Assembly (NCBI RefSeq): GCF_014874065.1
Contig: NZ_JADBEE010000002.1
Span: forward strand, 372,001-436,000
Direction: 5' to 3'
Length of the DNA stretch: 64,000 bases
DNA from: Nesterenkonia halotolerans
GTDB lineage: Bacteria; Actinomycetota; Actinomycetes; Actinomycetales; Micrococcaceae
Position numbers and translations under genes: made by a program. Below the pieces are notes generated by a model. The model was not told the origin of the DNA. It worked only from the letters and a program-made list of their open reading frames with translations, and searched no databases. Each line of letters begins with the position of its first letter. The first letter of the stretch is position 1. Of this stretch, positions 28,220 through 37,536 are shown in pieces.

Positions 28220-29511
28220 GGTCAGTTGACGTCGCCCGCACCGCGCTGGGCAACACCTTCCGCTCCAAGCTGCGCACGGCGCTGACCGTGGTGGCCATCG
28301 TGATCGGTGCCTTCACCCTCACGCTGACCTCCGGCCTGGGTGCCGGGGTGAACAAGTACGTGGACAACGTGGTCGCCGGCTTCGGTGACTCCTCGCAGCT
28401 CTTCGTGCTCAACGCCGGCGCCAGTGACGCCGAGCCCACCGAGGGTCCTGCCGAATACGATCCGGAGGCCGCAGCGAGCTCCGGGGGGATGTTCGGTCCG
28501 GGCACCGGCGGCGGTGTCCTGACCGACTCAGACATCGAGACGATCGAGGAGATCGACAATGTCTCCGGCGTGGATCCCGTGGTCATGGTCTCCCCGGACT
28601 ACCTGGAGACCGCCGACGGCGACCAGTACGACCTCACCCTGGACTCGCCGGCCAACGCCGTGGGTCTCGAGCTGGAAGCAGGAGAGGCCCCCGGCGACGA
28701 CGGGATGGACCTCAGCATCCCGGCCGAGTGGCTGACCATCTTCGACACCGAGGACGCCGAGTCGGTCATCGGTGAGACGGTTCAGATCGGCATCAGCGAT
28801 GTGACCGGCGAGCAGACCTCAGTGGAGGCCGAGATCGTCGGTGTCACCGAGGAGGCGCTCTCCGGGATCGGCGCGACTCCGATGCCTTCGCGAGAGCTGA
28901 ACCAGGAGCTCAGCGACCTCTCTATGGAGGGCTACGAGGGTCAGGCCGAACAGGCCTACAGCATGGCCGTGGTCGATGTGGATGACCTCGCCGCCAACGA
29001 GGACAGCGTCAAGAGTGAGCTGACCGATGAGGGCCTCCTGGGCATGACCGTGGAGGATCAGATCGGCGCGGTCCAGGGCGTCATCGACGCTGTGTCCTGG
29101 GTGCTCTCCGGCTTCGGGCTGATCGCGCTGCTCGCAGCCAGCTTCGGCATCGTGAACACGCTCCTGATGTCGGTGCAGGAACGTACCCGAGAGATCGGGC
29201 TGATGAAGGCGCTGGGCATGTCCAGCGGCAAGGTCTTCGGACTGTTCTCCATGGAGGCCGTGGTCATCGGCATCCTGGGCTCGGTGATCGGAGTGGTGCT
29301 GGGACTCGGCGCCGGGCTGATCGGCAATGCGTGGCTCACCGGAGAAGGGGGGCCGCTCAGCGAGGTGGCAGGACTGACGCTCTTCGCGGTGGACCCGCTC
29401 TCGCTGCTGGGCATCACCGCGCTGATCATCGGCATCGCATTCCTCGCCGGCACCCTTCCCGCCGCGCGCGCTGCCAAGAAGGACCCGATCGAGGCGCTTC
29501 GCTACGAATAG
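28216..29511 (+). CDS. ABC transporter permease (FtsX/MacB family)
   Basis: A 431-residue membrane protein with the MacB arrangement: one N-terminal helix (RSKLRTALTVVAIVIGAFTL), a large extracytoplasmic domain (about residues 50-290, acidic and Gly/Asp-rich), then three C-terminal helices of the FtsX domain. The loop ERTREIGLMKALGMSSGKVF near residue 322 and the C-terminal AARAAKKDPIEALRYE are family hallmarks. It pairs with the upstream ATPase. Substrate unknown; candidates are antimicrobials or envelope peptides/lipoproteins. Confidence 0.92.
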   Translation: MRSVDVARTALGNTFRSKLRTALTVVAIVIGAFTLTLTSGLGAGVNKYVDNVVAGFGDSSQLFVLNAGASDAEPTEGPAEYDPEAAASSGGMFGPGTGGGVLTDSDIETIEEIDNVSGVDPVVMVSPDYLETADGDQYDLTLDSPANAVGLELEAGEAPGDDGMDLSIPAEWLTIFDTEDAESVIGETVQIGISDVTGEQTSVEAEIVGVTEEALSGIGATPMPSRELNQELSDLSMEGYEGQAEQAYSMAVVDVDDLAANEDSVKSELTDEGLLGMTVEDQIGAVQGVIDAVSWVLSGFGLIALLAASFGIVNTLLMSVQERTREIGLMKALGMSSGKVFGLFSMEAVVIGILGSVIGVVLGLGAGLIGNAWLTGEGGPLSEVAGLTLFAVDPLSLLGITALIIGIAFLAGTLPAARAAKKDPIEALRYE

Positions 29512-29569
29512 GACCGGGCCGCCCGGCCTAATGTGGATCGTGAACACCCATGACGATGAAGGAGCAGAT

Positions 29570-30208
29570 ATGAGCAACCCTCCCTACGGAGAACAGCCAG
29601 GTGGATACCCGAGCGGTCAGCCTGGTGGACAGGGCTACCCCGGTGGTCAGCCGGGCGGATACCCGGACGGTCAGCCGAGCTCGAAGTATGGCACCGACCC
29701 CTACGCGCCGGGAACCTACGGCGGTCCGATGGCGGAGCCCAAGAAGTTCAGCCTGCTGAAGACCTTCACGCTGGTCTCGTTGGCGGCCTATGTGCTCAGC
29801 TCGCTGCCGAGCTTCTTCGTGAGTGGCGATCAGGTGCAACAGGACATGATTGCGACCTACGAACAGAGCGGCATGTCCTCGCAGGAGGCGGCCGACATGA
29901 GTGAGATGGGCATGGCCCTGAACACCGGCTTCACGTGGGTCACGCTCATCATCGCGGTTGGCCTGTACCTGCTCGTGTACTTCGGGCTGAAGAAGAACAA
30001 GAACTGGGCCCGAGTGACCGGAATCGTCTTTGGACTCGTCGGGGCGGTCTTCAGCCTGCTCGGCATCGCGTTCGGCTCGCTGCTCGGGATGGGCGTGGAT
30101 GCACTGGGAATCGTGCTGACCCTTCTCTACGTCGCGGTCACCGTCTACTGGCTGATGCTGGCTTTCAGCACCGATGTCAAGACCTACCTGAAGCAGTTCA
30201 CCAGGTAG
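29570..30208 (+). CDS. Small membrane protein with Gly/Pro/Gln-rich N-terminal repeats
   Basis: A 212-residue protein of no family I can name. Residues 1-45 are low complexity, with repeats of GGYPxGQP, typical of actinobacterial membrane proteins with disordered cytosolic tails. Four hydrophobic helices follow (about residues 62-85, 120-143, 150-175 and 180-202). The start ATG 29570 has AAGGAG 6 nt upstream. It is followed by a strong terminator, so it is probably monocistronic or the last gene after the MacB-type pair (58-bp gap). Confidence 0.75.
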   Translation: MSNPPYGEQPGGYPSGQPGGQGYPGGQPGGYPDGQPSSKYGTDPYAPGTYGGPMAEPKKFSLLKTFTLVSLAAYVLSSLPSFFVSGDQVQQDMIATYEQSGMSSQEAADMSEMGMALNTGFTWVTLIIAVGLYLLVYFGLKKNKNWARVTGIVFGLVGAVFSLLGIAFGSLLGMGVDALGIVLTLLYVAVTVYWLMLAFSTDVKTYLKQFTR

Positions 30209-30267
30209 TCGAAGACCCTGGCCGGTCCGGCCAGCTGATGCTGCGCCGCTGGGGCGGTTGGCACAGA

Positions 30268-30299
30268 CGGGGGCGCTCCTTGGGGGCGCCCCCGTTTTT
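30268..30299 (+). terminator. Intrinsic terminator
   Basis: CGGGGGCGC (30268-30276) pairs perfectly with GCGCCCCCG (30286-30294), 9 bp with a 9-nt loop, followed by TTTTT. Confidence 0.9.
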
Positions 30300-30379
30300 G
30301 CTGCGCGGGTGCGATCGCGCTGCGTGAAGATGAGAGCCTCGAGCGGAGCAGTGCTGCTCGGCGGGGATAGGGTGAGTCA

Positions 30380-31864
30380 GTGCATCAGACAACTTCCACC
30401 GGCAGCTCGCGACGGATGATGACAGCGATGTTCCTGCCGCTCTTCGCCTCGCTGCTGAGCATCAGCATCGTCAACGTCGCGCTTCCCGCCATCGAGGAGA
30501 GCCTCGAGGCCAGTTCCGCTGATCTGCAGTGGGTGCTCTCGGGCTACGCGCTGGCCTTCGGCATGGCGCTCGTCCCCGCAGGGCGTGCGGGTGACATCTG
30601 GGGCCGCCGGCGTCTCTTCCTGATCGGAGTCGTGGTCTTCGGCCTGGCCTCCCTGGGTGCGGCGCTCGCGATGAGCCCGCTGGTGCTCAACACCGCCCGC
30701 GTCTTCATGGGATTCGCCGCCGGCATTCTGACGCCGCAGGTCATCGGCATGATCCAGCAGCTCTTCAGCGGCCCCGCGCGGGGCCGCGCCTACGGCATGA
30801 TGGGCACCGTGATCGGGGTTGCGGTGGCCGCCGGCCCGGCGCTCGGTGGGCTCATCATCGACACCACGGCCGCCGATGTGGGTTGGCGCATGACCTTCCT
30901 GATCAACGTCCCCGTCACCGTGGCGGCGCTCATCGGCATTCTGCTCTGGCTGCCGAAGCCCCAGGACGACGACGCCGCTGCCGAACCCGCCACGACCGAC
31001 GCCGGGCCCGACGCCGCCTCCACCGGCAGCACCGGCACGGAGCCGCACGGTCTGCAGCGGCTGGACCCGCTCGGCGTCGTGCTGCTCAGCCTTGCCGTGC
31101 TGCTGCTGATGCTTCCCTTCATCCAGTTCCGCAGCCTGCTGGGCGGACTCTTCGCGGTGGCGGGACTCCTGATGCTGGGGATCTGGGCACTGTGGGAGCG
31201 ACGGCTGGGCCGCCGCCATGAGTCGGCGCCGATGGTGAACCTCAAGCTCTTCGCGCTGCCCAGCTACACGCTGAACTCCATGGTGCTCGGCCTCTATTTC
31301 GCGGGCATGCCAGCCATCTGGGCGGTGGTCGCGGTCTACGTCCAGCAGGGTCAGGGGCGCGGAGCGCTGATTGCAGGGCTGGTGACACTGCCCAGCGCGG
31401 TCATGGTGATGCTGCTGTCCTCCCGCGTGGGTAAGGCCGTGGAGAGCAAGGGCCCCAGGATCCTGGTGGCCGGCACGATCACCGCCGTGGCCGCGATGCT
31501 GCTGCTCTCCGGGACCGCGGCGCTCATGGCGACTCCGTACGGGTCCATCTGGCTGATGGCTGCGGCACTCGGCGTCGTCGGAATCTCGCAGGCGCTGATC
31601 ATTCCGAGCGCGCAGACACTGTCCATGCATGATGTTCCGGAGGAGATGGCCGGAGCCGCCGGGGGAGTGGCGCAGACCGTGCAGCGGGTCTTTACCGCGA
31701 TCGGCATCGCCGTGGTGACCGGAATCTACTTCTCGGTCACCGCCGAACAGGGGCACCAGAGCGGGATCGTGATCGCCACTCTGGTCATCGCGGGGCTGAT
31801 GCTCAGCTCGGTGGCGGCCGCGATCTTCGCGGCGAAACGGGCAGCGCTCAGCGCAGCCGGGTGA
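30380..31864 (+). CDS. MFS drug-efflux transporter (DHA2 / EmrB-QacA type)
   Basis: A 494-residue proton-coupled exporter with about 14 predicted helices, as in the DHA2 family. N-terminal motifs are typical: LFASLLSISIVNVALPAIEE (helix 1, motif D1-like), LQWVLSGYALAFGMALVPAGRAGDIWGRRRLF (motif A) and RGRAYGMMGTVIGVAVAAGPALGG (motif C). A Pro/Ala/Thr-rich cytosolic loop lies near residues 195-225. The GTG start at 30380 has only a weak upstream site (GGGTGAG). Its 3' end overlaps the convergent NIPSNAP-like gene by 17 bp. Confidence 0.92.
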   Translation: MHQTTSTGSSRRMMTAMFLPLFASLLSISIVNVALPAIEESLEASSADLQWVLSGYALAFGMALVPAGRAGDIWGRRRLFLIGVVVFGLASLGAALAMSPLVLNTARVFMGFAAGILTPQVIGMIQQLFSGPARGRAYGMMGTVIGVAVAAGPALGGLIIDTTAADVGWRMTFLINVPVTVAALIGILLWLPKPQDDDAAAEPATTDAGPDAASTGSTGTEPHGLQRLDPLGVVLLSLAVLLLMLPFIQFRSLLGGLFAVAGLLMLGIWALWERRLGRRHESAPMVNLKLFALPSYTLNSMVLGLYFAGMPAIWAVVAVYVQQGQGRGALIAGLVTLPSAVMVMLLSSRVGKAVESKGPRILVAGTITAVAAMLLLSGTAALMATPYGSIWLMAAALGVVGISQALIIPSAQTLSMHDVPEEMAGAAGGVAQTVQRVFTAIGIAVVTGIYFSVTAEQGHQSGIVIATLVIAGLMLSSVAAAIFAAKRAALSAAG

Positions 31865-32189
31865 CCGGTCGCAGGTCCTTGCCCGTCACGTAGGCCGGCG
31901 CGTCAGCGAAGATCGCGGCGCGCTCGGGTGACTCCTCCCAGGCCTGCTCGGCCGCCAGGAACTCCTCACGGTTGCCGAAGCGGCTGACGAACCAGGTCAG
32001 CTCGTCCTTGCCGTCCGAGAGCCACATCGACTCCACGGTGAATCCGCGCTCCTCGCGGGCGGGGATGACCTGCTTCGTGAGGAAGGAGATGAACTCATCG
32101 GCCAGCGCCGGATCCAGTGCGTAGCGACGCATCCAGGTGGTGCGCTCGGGCTCATCTGCTGGGCGGGAGGTCTGAGGCTGTTCGGACAT
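31848..32189 (-). CDS. NIPSNAP-like small protein
   Basis: A 113-residue protein resembling dimeric alpha/beta-barrel NIPSNAP/ABM-type proteins: WMRRYALDPALADEFISFLTK, VIPAREERGFTVESMWLSDG, ELTWFVSRFGNREEFLAAEQAW and SPERAAIF form the typical ferredoxin-like repeat pattern. AAGGAG lies 8 nt upstream of ATG 32189. Function unknown; family membership is a moderate-confidence call. It converges on the MFS gene with a short overlap. Confidence 0.7.
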   Translation of the reverse strand: MSEQPQTSRPADEPERTTWMRRYALDPALADEFISFLTKQVIPAREERGFTVESMWLSDGKDELTWFVSRFGNREEFLAAEQAWEESPERAAIFADAPAYVTGKDLRPVTRLR

Positions 32190-32337
32190 CGGGTGGTCTC
32201 CTTGAGGGTCGTCGTGGCGGCTCTGGCGCTGCGGTCCAGACCATCATTCCAGACACGTGCGCCCGCTGGCCCTCGCCCGTGGGTGAACTGTCGGCGGCGA
32301 TTGGCATTCGGTGCGCGATGCCAGCGATAATCAGCCC

Positions 32338-32967
32338 ATGAGTTCTCCGCAGTCATTGCCGCAAGGCAACCCAGCCGGCGCAGTCAGGAACTTCGGTCGG
32401 CGCACCTCCGGCATCAGCTTCGCGGTGATGATCACCGTGCTCCTGGTCGCGCTGGTCTTTGCCGCGAACCAGAACGACGTCATCGGCTGGATCATCGCCG
32501 TCGTCGCCGGCGGCTGGCTGCTCCTGGCCACGGTGCTGGTCCTCTCGGTGCGCTCCGGTGCCAAGAAGTTCGGTGACACCCTCGATTCTGCCCGGGCCGA
32601 CGCCGCTTCTCGCCGCGCCGACGCCAGCGGCGGCACCGCAGTGGTCGATGAGGACACCCACGCCCGGAACCTCAAGCTGGACCACTCCTTCAAGATCGTC
32701 CAGGTGCAGAAGCGGGTGATCACCCAGGAGCTGGCCAAGGGAGCTGAGGCCGACCTGGAGATGGTCGACCGCGCCCTGGACACCATCGAGACCACCGCGG
32801 GCAACGGCCGCGACATGCTCTCCGAGCACGTGGGCCGCGGGCCCTCCTCCCAGCACGGCGCTGGGCGGGATTCCGGGGACGACTCCGGACAGGATGGCCG
32901 CCGTGACTCACGATCCGGCCGCAACAACGACGACGACCGCCCGATCACCGGCGAGATCGTCAACTGA
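32338..32967 (+). CDS. Hypothetical two-helix membrane protein
   Basis: A 209-residue protein with two hydrophobic helices (about residues 26-45 and 52-75), then a soluble, mostly helical region (about 78-165) and a disordered Gly/Asp/Arg/Ser-rich tail. No known domain recognised. GATAAT lies 6 nt before ATG 32338, so the transcript may be leaderless. It ends 11 bp before xth and may share its transcript. Confidence 0.7.
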   Translation: MSSPQSLPQGNPAGAVRNFGRRTSGISFAVMITVLLVALVFAANQNDVIGWIIAVVAGGWLLLATVLVLSVRSGAKKFGDTLDSARADAASRRADASGGTAVVDEDTHARNLKLDHSFKIVQVQKRVITQELAKGAEADLEMVDRALDTIETTAGNGRDMLSEHVGRGPSSQHGAGRDSGDDSGQDGRRDSRSGRNNDDDRPITGEIVN

Positions 32968-32978
32968 GAGGACCAGAC

Positions 32979-33890
32979 GTGACGGACACCCCCACCCAGG
33001 CAGCGAACCCCACCGAGACCCCCGACTTCGGCGAGCACCCGCATCGCATCGTGGACGCCAAGGACGGCAGCCACACGCGCATCGCCTCGGTGAACGTCAA
33101 CGGCATCCGCGCCGCGCACCGCAAGGGCATGGGTGAGTGGCTGGCGGACCGCGAGATCGACATCCTCGCCCTGCAGGAGGTCCGCGCCAACGAGGAGATC
33201 CTCACCAAGCTGGTCGCCGAGATGACCGAGCCCACAGGCGAGACCTGGCACATCCATGAGCACGAGGCCGCCGACAAGGGCCGCGCCGGTGTCGCGATCA
33301 TCTCCCGCAGCGCACCGGTGGCCACACGCACTGGCATCGGCGCAGGTCACTCCGAGGACGACGGACGGTGGATCGAGGCGGACTACACGCTCGGCGATGG
33401 CAGCACGCTGACCGTGGCCAGCGTCTACGTCCACTCGGGCGAGGTGGGCACCACCAAGCAGGACCACAAGATGCGCTTCCTGGCCGATATGGCCGACTAC
33501 CTGCCGAAGCTTGCCGCTCGCACCGACCATCTGCTGGTGATGGGTGACCTCAACGTGGGCCACCGCGAACTCGACATCAAGAACTGGAAGGGCAACGTCA
33601 AGAACTCCGGCTTCCTGCCGGAGGAGCGCGCCTTCTTCGACCGCTACTTCGGCGAGCTGGGCTACGTGGACGTGGCCCGCTGCCTGGCGGGCGAGGTCGA
33701 CGGCCCCTACACCTGGTGGTCCTACCGCGGAAAGGCCTTCGACAACGACACCGGGTGGCGGATCGATTACCACATGGCCACTCCGAGCCTGGCGGAGCTC
33801 GCCTCCAACCTCAAGGTCGACCGCGCGGTGGACTACTCCCTGCGCTGGTCCGACCACGCGCCGCTGGTCGTGGACTACAAGCTTCCCTGA
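32979..33890 (+). CDS. xth: Exodeoxyribonuclease III (AP endonuclease)
   Basis: Base-excision repair enzyme that cuts at abasic sites and has 3'-5' exonuclease activity. 303 residues, with ~35 extra N-terminal residues before the catalytic core. Active-site motifs: SVNVNGIRAA (Asn), LALQEVRA (metal-binding Glu), GDLNVGHRELDI (Asp-x-Asn), GWRIDYHMAT (Asp), and SDHAPLVVDY (catalytic Asp-His). The GTG start has GAGGACC upstream. In Micrococcaceae it commonly sits just before trpS, as here. Confidence 0.95.
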   Translation: MTDTPTQAANPTETPDFGEHPHRIVDAKDGSHTRIASVNVNGIRAAHRKGMGEWLADREIDILALQEVRANEEILTKLVAEMTEPTGETWHIHEHEAADKGRAGVAIISRSAPVATRTGIGAGHSEDDGRWIEADYTLGDGSTLTVASVYVHSGEVGTTKQDHKMRFLADMADYLPKLAARTDHLLVMGDLNVGHRELDIKNWKGNVKNSGFLPEERAFFDRYFGELGYVDVARCLAGEVDGPYTWWSYRGKAFDNDTGWRIDYHMATPSLAELASNLKVDRAVDYSLRWSDHAPLVVDYKLP

Positions 33891-33957
33891 GCCCCGCGGC
33901 CATGCCCCGGTCCGCATCCGCCCACCCATACCCGACTGATGACACGAAGGAACTGCT

Positions 33958-34962
33958 GTGACTGAGCGCGTACTCTCCGGGATGCAGCCCTCGGCTGACT
34001 CCCTGCACCTGGGCAACTACCTGGGAGCGCTGGTCAACTGGGTGAAGATGCAGGAGCGTTACGACGCCTTCTTCTTCATCCCGGACATGCATGCGATCAC
34101 CGTGCAGCAGGACCCGGCCGAGCTGCGCATGAGGGTGCGCAGGACCGCCGCCCAGTACATCGCCGGGGGCCTGGACGTCGAACGCTCCACGCTCTTCGTG
34201 CAGTCCCATGTGCCCGAGCACGCCCAGCTGGGCTGGATCATGACCTGCCTGACCGGTATGGGCGAAGCCTCGCGGATGACGCAGTTCAAGGACAAGTCCG
34301 CCAAGCAGGGTGCCGATGCGGCCGGCGTCGGACTCTTCACCTACCCGATGCTGCAGGCCGCCGACATCCTGCTCTACCAGCCGCACGGGGTCCCGGTGGG
34401 GGAGGACCAGAAGCAGCACGTGGAGCTCTCCCGGAACCTGGCCCAGCGGTTCAACCACCGCTATGGGGAGACCTTCCGCGTGCCCGAGCCCTTCATTCCG
34501 GAGTCCGGGGCGCGGATCTACGATCTGCAGAACCCCACCGCGAAGATGTCCAAGTCCGCGCAGTCGCCGAACGGCCTGCTCAACCTGATGGACACCGATA
34601 AGCAGATCTCCAAGAAGATCAAGTCAGCCGTGACCGACGACGGCGGCGAGATCCGCTTCGACCGCGCCGAGAAGCCGGGCGTCTCGAACCTGCTGAGCAT
34701 CTACTCGGCGGTGACCGACCGCCCGGTCCAGGAGATCGTGGACGAGTACCAGGGCAAGATGTATGGCCACCTCAAGGTGGACCTCGCCGAGGTTGTCGTC
34801 GCGCGGCTCGGGCCCATCCGTGACCGTGCCGAGGAGCTGCTTCAGGATCCCGCCCAGCTCGACGCGCTGCTGGCCACCGGGGCCGCGAAGGCCCGCTCGG
34901 TGGCCTCAGAGACCCTCGCCGAGGTCTACGAGAAGATCGGGTTCCTCCCGGCCTCGGGATGA
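33958..34962 (+). CDS. trpS: Tryptophanyl-tRNA synthetase
   Basis: Class I aminoacyl-tRNA synthetase that charges tRNA-Trp; 334 residues, a normal length. The HIGH-like motif is [10 protein letters not shown] (near residue 16) and the KMSKS motif is in [14 protein letters not shown] (near 196). Other conserved blocks are the FIPDMHAIT and [17 protein letters not shown] regions. GTG start with AAGGAA upstream. The yihY-like gene begins 8 bp downstream. Confidence 0.97.
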   Translation: MTERVLSGMQPSADSLHLGNYLGALVNWVKMQERYDAFFFIPDMHAITVQQDPAELRMRVRRTAAQYIAGGLDVERSTLFVQSHVPEHAQLGWIMTCLTGMGEASRMTQFKDKSAKQGADAAGVGLFTYPMLQAADILLYQPHGVPVGEDQKQHVELSRNLAQRFNHRYGETFRVPEPFIPESGARIYDLQNPTAKMSKSAQSPNGLLNLMDTDKQISKKIKSAVTDDGGEIRFDRAEKPGVSNLLSIYSAVTDRPVQEIVDEYQGKMYGHLKVDLAEVVVARLGPIRDRAEELLQDPAQLDALLATGAAKARSVASETLAEVYEKIGFLPASG

Positions 34963-34969
34963 TCAGGCG

Positions 34970-36079
34970 ATGAACGAGGATCCCTCTCGGCTGCGGCCTC
35001 GGACCGGCGGACACGGTGTCATCGCCGGGCACGCGCGCGCGGCTGCGAAGGCGATGAACGACCGCGAAGAGGTCTCGGGGATGGTCAACCCGCTCGACGT
35101 GGAGGGTCTGCGCCGCCGCGAGGTGAAGGCGCGCCGCGCCTGGGGCCATGCGCGCCGAGAGGGACGCAGCCGGGTGCAGATGATCGGTCCGAGCCTCTAT
35201 TGGGGGCTGACCCGGCTGGACACCACGCACCCGATGCGGATCCTCAACCTGTTCCTGTTCCACTACGGGCCCGTGATGGCCGCCGGCGCGGCGTACATGA
35301 TGTTCTTCTCGGTCTCCGCAGCGCTCGTCGCGGGATTCTCCGTGGCCGGCATCGTGATCGGCGGTGATATTGCGCTGCAGGACGACATCGTGGAGCTCAC
35401 GAACAACGCCCTGCCCGGTGTGATCGGCGAAGGCGGGCTCGCCACTCAGCAGGACCTGTTCTCCACCGGCGGCTTCGGCGTCACCCTGGTGGTCTCGCTG
35501 CTGGTGGCCACGGTGGCCTCGCTGAGCTGGATCAATGGTCTGCGCGCCGGAATTCGCAGCATCTTTGACCGACCGCTGATGGATGAGAACGTGCTGCTCG
35601 TGAAGGCGCGCGACCTCCTGGTGATGGTGCTGCTGGGGTCCATGCTGCTCGCGGCCACGGCCACCAGCCTGCTCTCCACCGAGCTGTTCAACTTCAGCGC
35701 CGACATCCTCGGCTGGGATCTCAGCGCGTTGGAGGGCCTGGTGGGCACGCTGCTCACCGTGGGCGTCCCGCTGATCCTGGACCTGCTCGTCTCGGTGCTG
35801 GTCTTCCGGATGGCCTCCCGGGTGGTGATGCCGGTCTCCGTGCTGTGGCGGGCGGCGCTGATCGCCGGCGTGGGCTCCTCGCTGCTTCGCTACCTCTCCA
35901 CATATCTGCTCAACGGGGTGGAGTCCGGCAACTTGATCGTGTCCTCCTTCGCCACCGTGCTGGGCTTCTTCATCTACTTCTTCGTGCTCAGCCTCGTCTA
36001 CCTGCTCTCCGCGGCCTGGGCGGCCCTGGCCACCGACGATCGAGTCCGCCGCGAAGGCCCCGCCGGCCTCCTCCACTGA
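34970..36079 (+). CDS. YihY/BrkB-family inner-membrane protein
   Basis: A 369-residue multi-helix membrane protein of the YihY/virulence factor BrkB family (formerly mis-assigned as RNase BN). About 80 cytosolic N-terminal residues precede six helices between residues 90 and 360. Family-like features are HYGPVMAAGAAYMMFFSVSAAL and the LVTxxPV-like C-terminal helices. Function in envelope biology is unclear. ATG 34970 is 8 bp after trpS; later in-frame ATGs (35055, 35082) are possible. Downstream is the first hairpin repeat of the nuclease cassette, which would act as its terminator. Confidence 0.85.
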   Translation: MNEDPSRLRPRTGGHGVIAGHARAAAKAMNDREEVSGMVNPLDVEGLRRREVKARRAWGHARREGRSRVQMIGPSLYWGLTRLDTTHPMRILNLFLFHYGPVMAAGAAYMMFFSVSAALVAGFSVAGIVIGGDIALQDDIVELTNNALPGVIGEGGLATQQDLFSTGGFGVTLVVSLLVATVASLSWINGLRAGIRSIFDRPLMDENVLLVKARDLLVMVLLGSMLLAATATSLLSTELFNFSADILGWDLSALEGLVGTLLTVGVPLILDLLVSVLVFRMASRVVMPVSVLWRAALIAGVGSSLLRYLSTYLLNGVESGNLIVSSFATVLGFFIYFFVLSLVYLLSAAWAALATDDRVRREGPAGLLH

Positions 36080-36094
36080 CCGCCCCGTGGCGAT

Positions 36095-36160
36095 TATCGT
36101 AGAGCTCTAGCAAATCGTAGAGCTATAGCGCTACGACTTCTCAGCAGCTCTACGATTTTT
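36095..36160 (+). repeat. Hairpin repeat, left copy, flanking the DUF559 gene
   Basis: AAATCGTAGAGCT (36112-36124) pairs perfectly with AGCTCTACGATTT (36146-36158), 13 bp, and TTTTTT follows, so it can work as a terminator. Inside is an imperfect palindrome CGTAGAGCTATAGCGCTACG (36116-36135). A partial copy of the arm, ATCGTAGAGCTCTAG, lies at 36096-36110. It aligns along its whole length with the right copy at 37536-37586. Confidence 0.88.
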
Positions 36161-36330
36161 TCGCGTGGGTGGGTGGGTGGGCCGTTGGGGCGCGATGGTC
36201 GCTGGGCTGCGTGCGACGGATTCTCCGGCCAGTTTTCCCCGGCGACGACGCCGCTCCGCTCGGGCCCTGCGTTTTCCCCAGGCGCGCCGAGCCGGGGCAG
36301 TGCTGCTGAGGTCTGCTGCAGAGTGTGCCC

Positions 36331-37536
36331 ATGGATCTCCATCCCGCGCAGGTGAAACCGGCACGCATCGAACTCATCAGATCGCTGGAGCTTCCGGACG
36401 GCAGCCACAGCGGTCTGCGGCTGAAGAACGAGGTCAATGCCGGGGAGGTGCTGCGCCTGCGCCGGGGCGTCTACGTGAGGGTGTCCGACTGGCTGAACGC
36501 ACCTCCCTGGGAGAGACACCTCGCCGCGACCGCCGCCACTCAGCTCAATCGGGCTGCCCCGATCTTCTGCCGAGAGACCGCGCTCGCCCTGCACGGGATC
36601 AACCTGCTCGGCGCACCGCAGGCCGTCCAGCTGCGCACTGACCACCAGGGCGGCACGCGGCTGCTGCGGCCCTCGCCCATGACCGGATCCGCGGATCCGA
36701 CCGCTGTCATCCAGCAGCACGGGAATCGGCACCGAAACCATCATCAGCAACAGGACGACGACGGCGCGCACTTTCCCGCCGCTGGAGGCGCCGCTGGAGT
36801 CGCCGCGCTGCGCGGGATCCCGACCCGGCTGCACGAGCACGTGCGCCCTCCCCGCACGTCGCGTCCGGAGACCCGAAGACTGGTCCGCGGTGGGTTCGAA
36901 GCGCCCCAGCAGGAGCTGGAGATGGGCTTCCGCGATCATTGGCCCGCTGACGTGGCGCACTGCCTCGTGGAGGACCTGGGCCTGGTCCTGGCCGATACGG
37001 TGCCGCGGATGGAGGAGGCGGCCGGCGTCGTCGTCCTGGACGCGGTGCTGGGAGGCCGGGTGGCTTCCGGTGTGGCGCTGACCTGGGCAGGGCTGAGCCG
37101 GTGGGAATCATGGATCCACTCGCAGCGACTGCTCACGCGGTGGCGGCGCGCGCTTCAGTTCGCGGATCCTCTGTCCGAATCGGCAGGGGAGTCGCTCTCC
37201 CGGGTGCGGATCCACGAGCTGGGCTTCGAACAACCGGTCCTGCAGGTGAGCTTCGAGCTGGGCAGCACCGTGGCCCGCGTGGACTTCTACTGGCCGGGCT
37301 GCGGCGTCGTGGGGGAGTTCGACGGGAAGGTGAAGTATCTGCGTGCCGATGAACTCAGCGGCGTCAGCGTCGAGGAGGTGGTGTGGCGGGAGAAGCTGCG
37401 CGAGGATGCGCTCCGGGCCCGAGGGCTGCGCGTGGTCCGCTGGACCTGGGAGGATCTGCGTCGTCCCGGGGCGCTGGAAGCCCGTCTGCGCGCCGCTGGC
37501 GTACCCCTCGCCACGAAAAAATCGCACGGAAAATGA
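36331..37536 (+). CDS. AbiEi-like / DUF559 (PD-(D/E)xK-type) putative nuclease
   Basis: A 401-residue protein. The N-terminal ~100 residues resemble the AbiEi antitoxin-type DNA-binding region: VLRLRRGVYVRVSDW near 40-54, then WERHLAATAATQLNRAAPIFCRETALALHGI. The C-terminal ~120 residues match DUF559/Vsr-like nucleases: RVDFYWPGCGVVGEFDGKVKY with a probable catalytic Asp near 317, Glu329, Asp331 and Lys333, then WREKLREDALRARGLRVVRWTWEDL. The middle (about 120-165) is an odd His/Gln/Asp-rich stretch. ATG 36331 is preferred (GTG 36325 also possible). No toxin partner gene is adjacent. Two hairpin repeats lie immediately on both sides, the right one beginning at the stop codon. Confidence 0.8.
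   Translation: MDLHPAQVKPARIELIRSLELPDGSHSGLRLKNEVNAGEVLRLRRGVYVRVSDWLNAPPWERHLAATAATQLNRAAPIFCRETALALHGINLLGAPQAVQLRTDHQGGTRLLRPSPMTGSADPTAVIQQHGNRHRNHHQQQDDDGAHFPAAGGAAGVAALRGIPTRLHEHVRPPRTSRPETRRLVRGGFEAPQQELEMGFRDHWPADVAHCLVEDLGLVLADTVPRMEEAAGVVVLDAVLGGRVASGVALTWAGLSRWESWIHSQRLLTRWRRALQFADPLSESAGESLSRVRIHELGFEQPVLQVSFELGSTVARVDFYWPGCGVVGEFDGKVKYLRADELSGVSVEEVVWREKLREDALRARGLRVVRWTWEDLRRPGALEARLRAAGVPLATKKSHGK

Noticed and set aside
30198..30392. Short minus-strand frame across the terminator before the MFS gene
   Set aside because: Crosses a clear intrinsic terminator, has no ribosome site or recognisable features.
36165..36180. GGGT tandem repeat as a telomere-like or G-quadruplex element
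   Set aside because: Only about four short units next to the hairpin; too short to support a claim.
36331..37536. Complete type IV toxin-antitoxin (AbiE) system
   Set aside because: Only an AbiEi-like N-terminus is present, fused to a nuclease-like domain; there is no AbiEii nucleotidyltransferase gene nearby.
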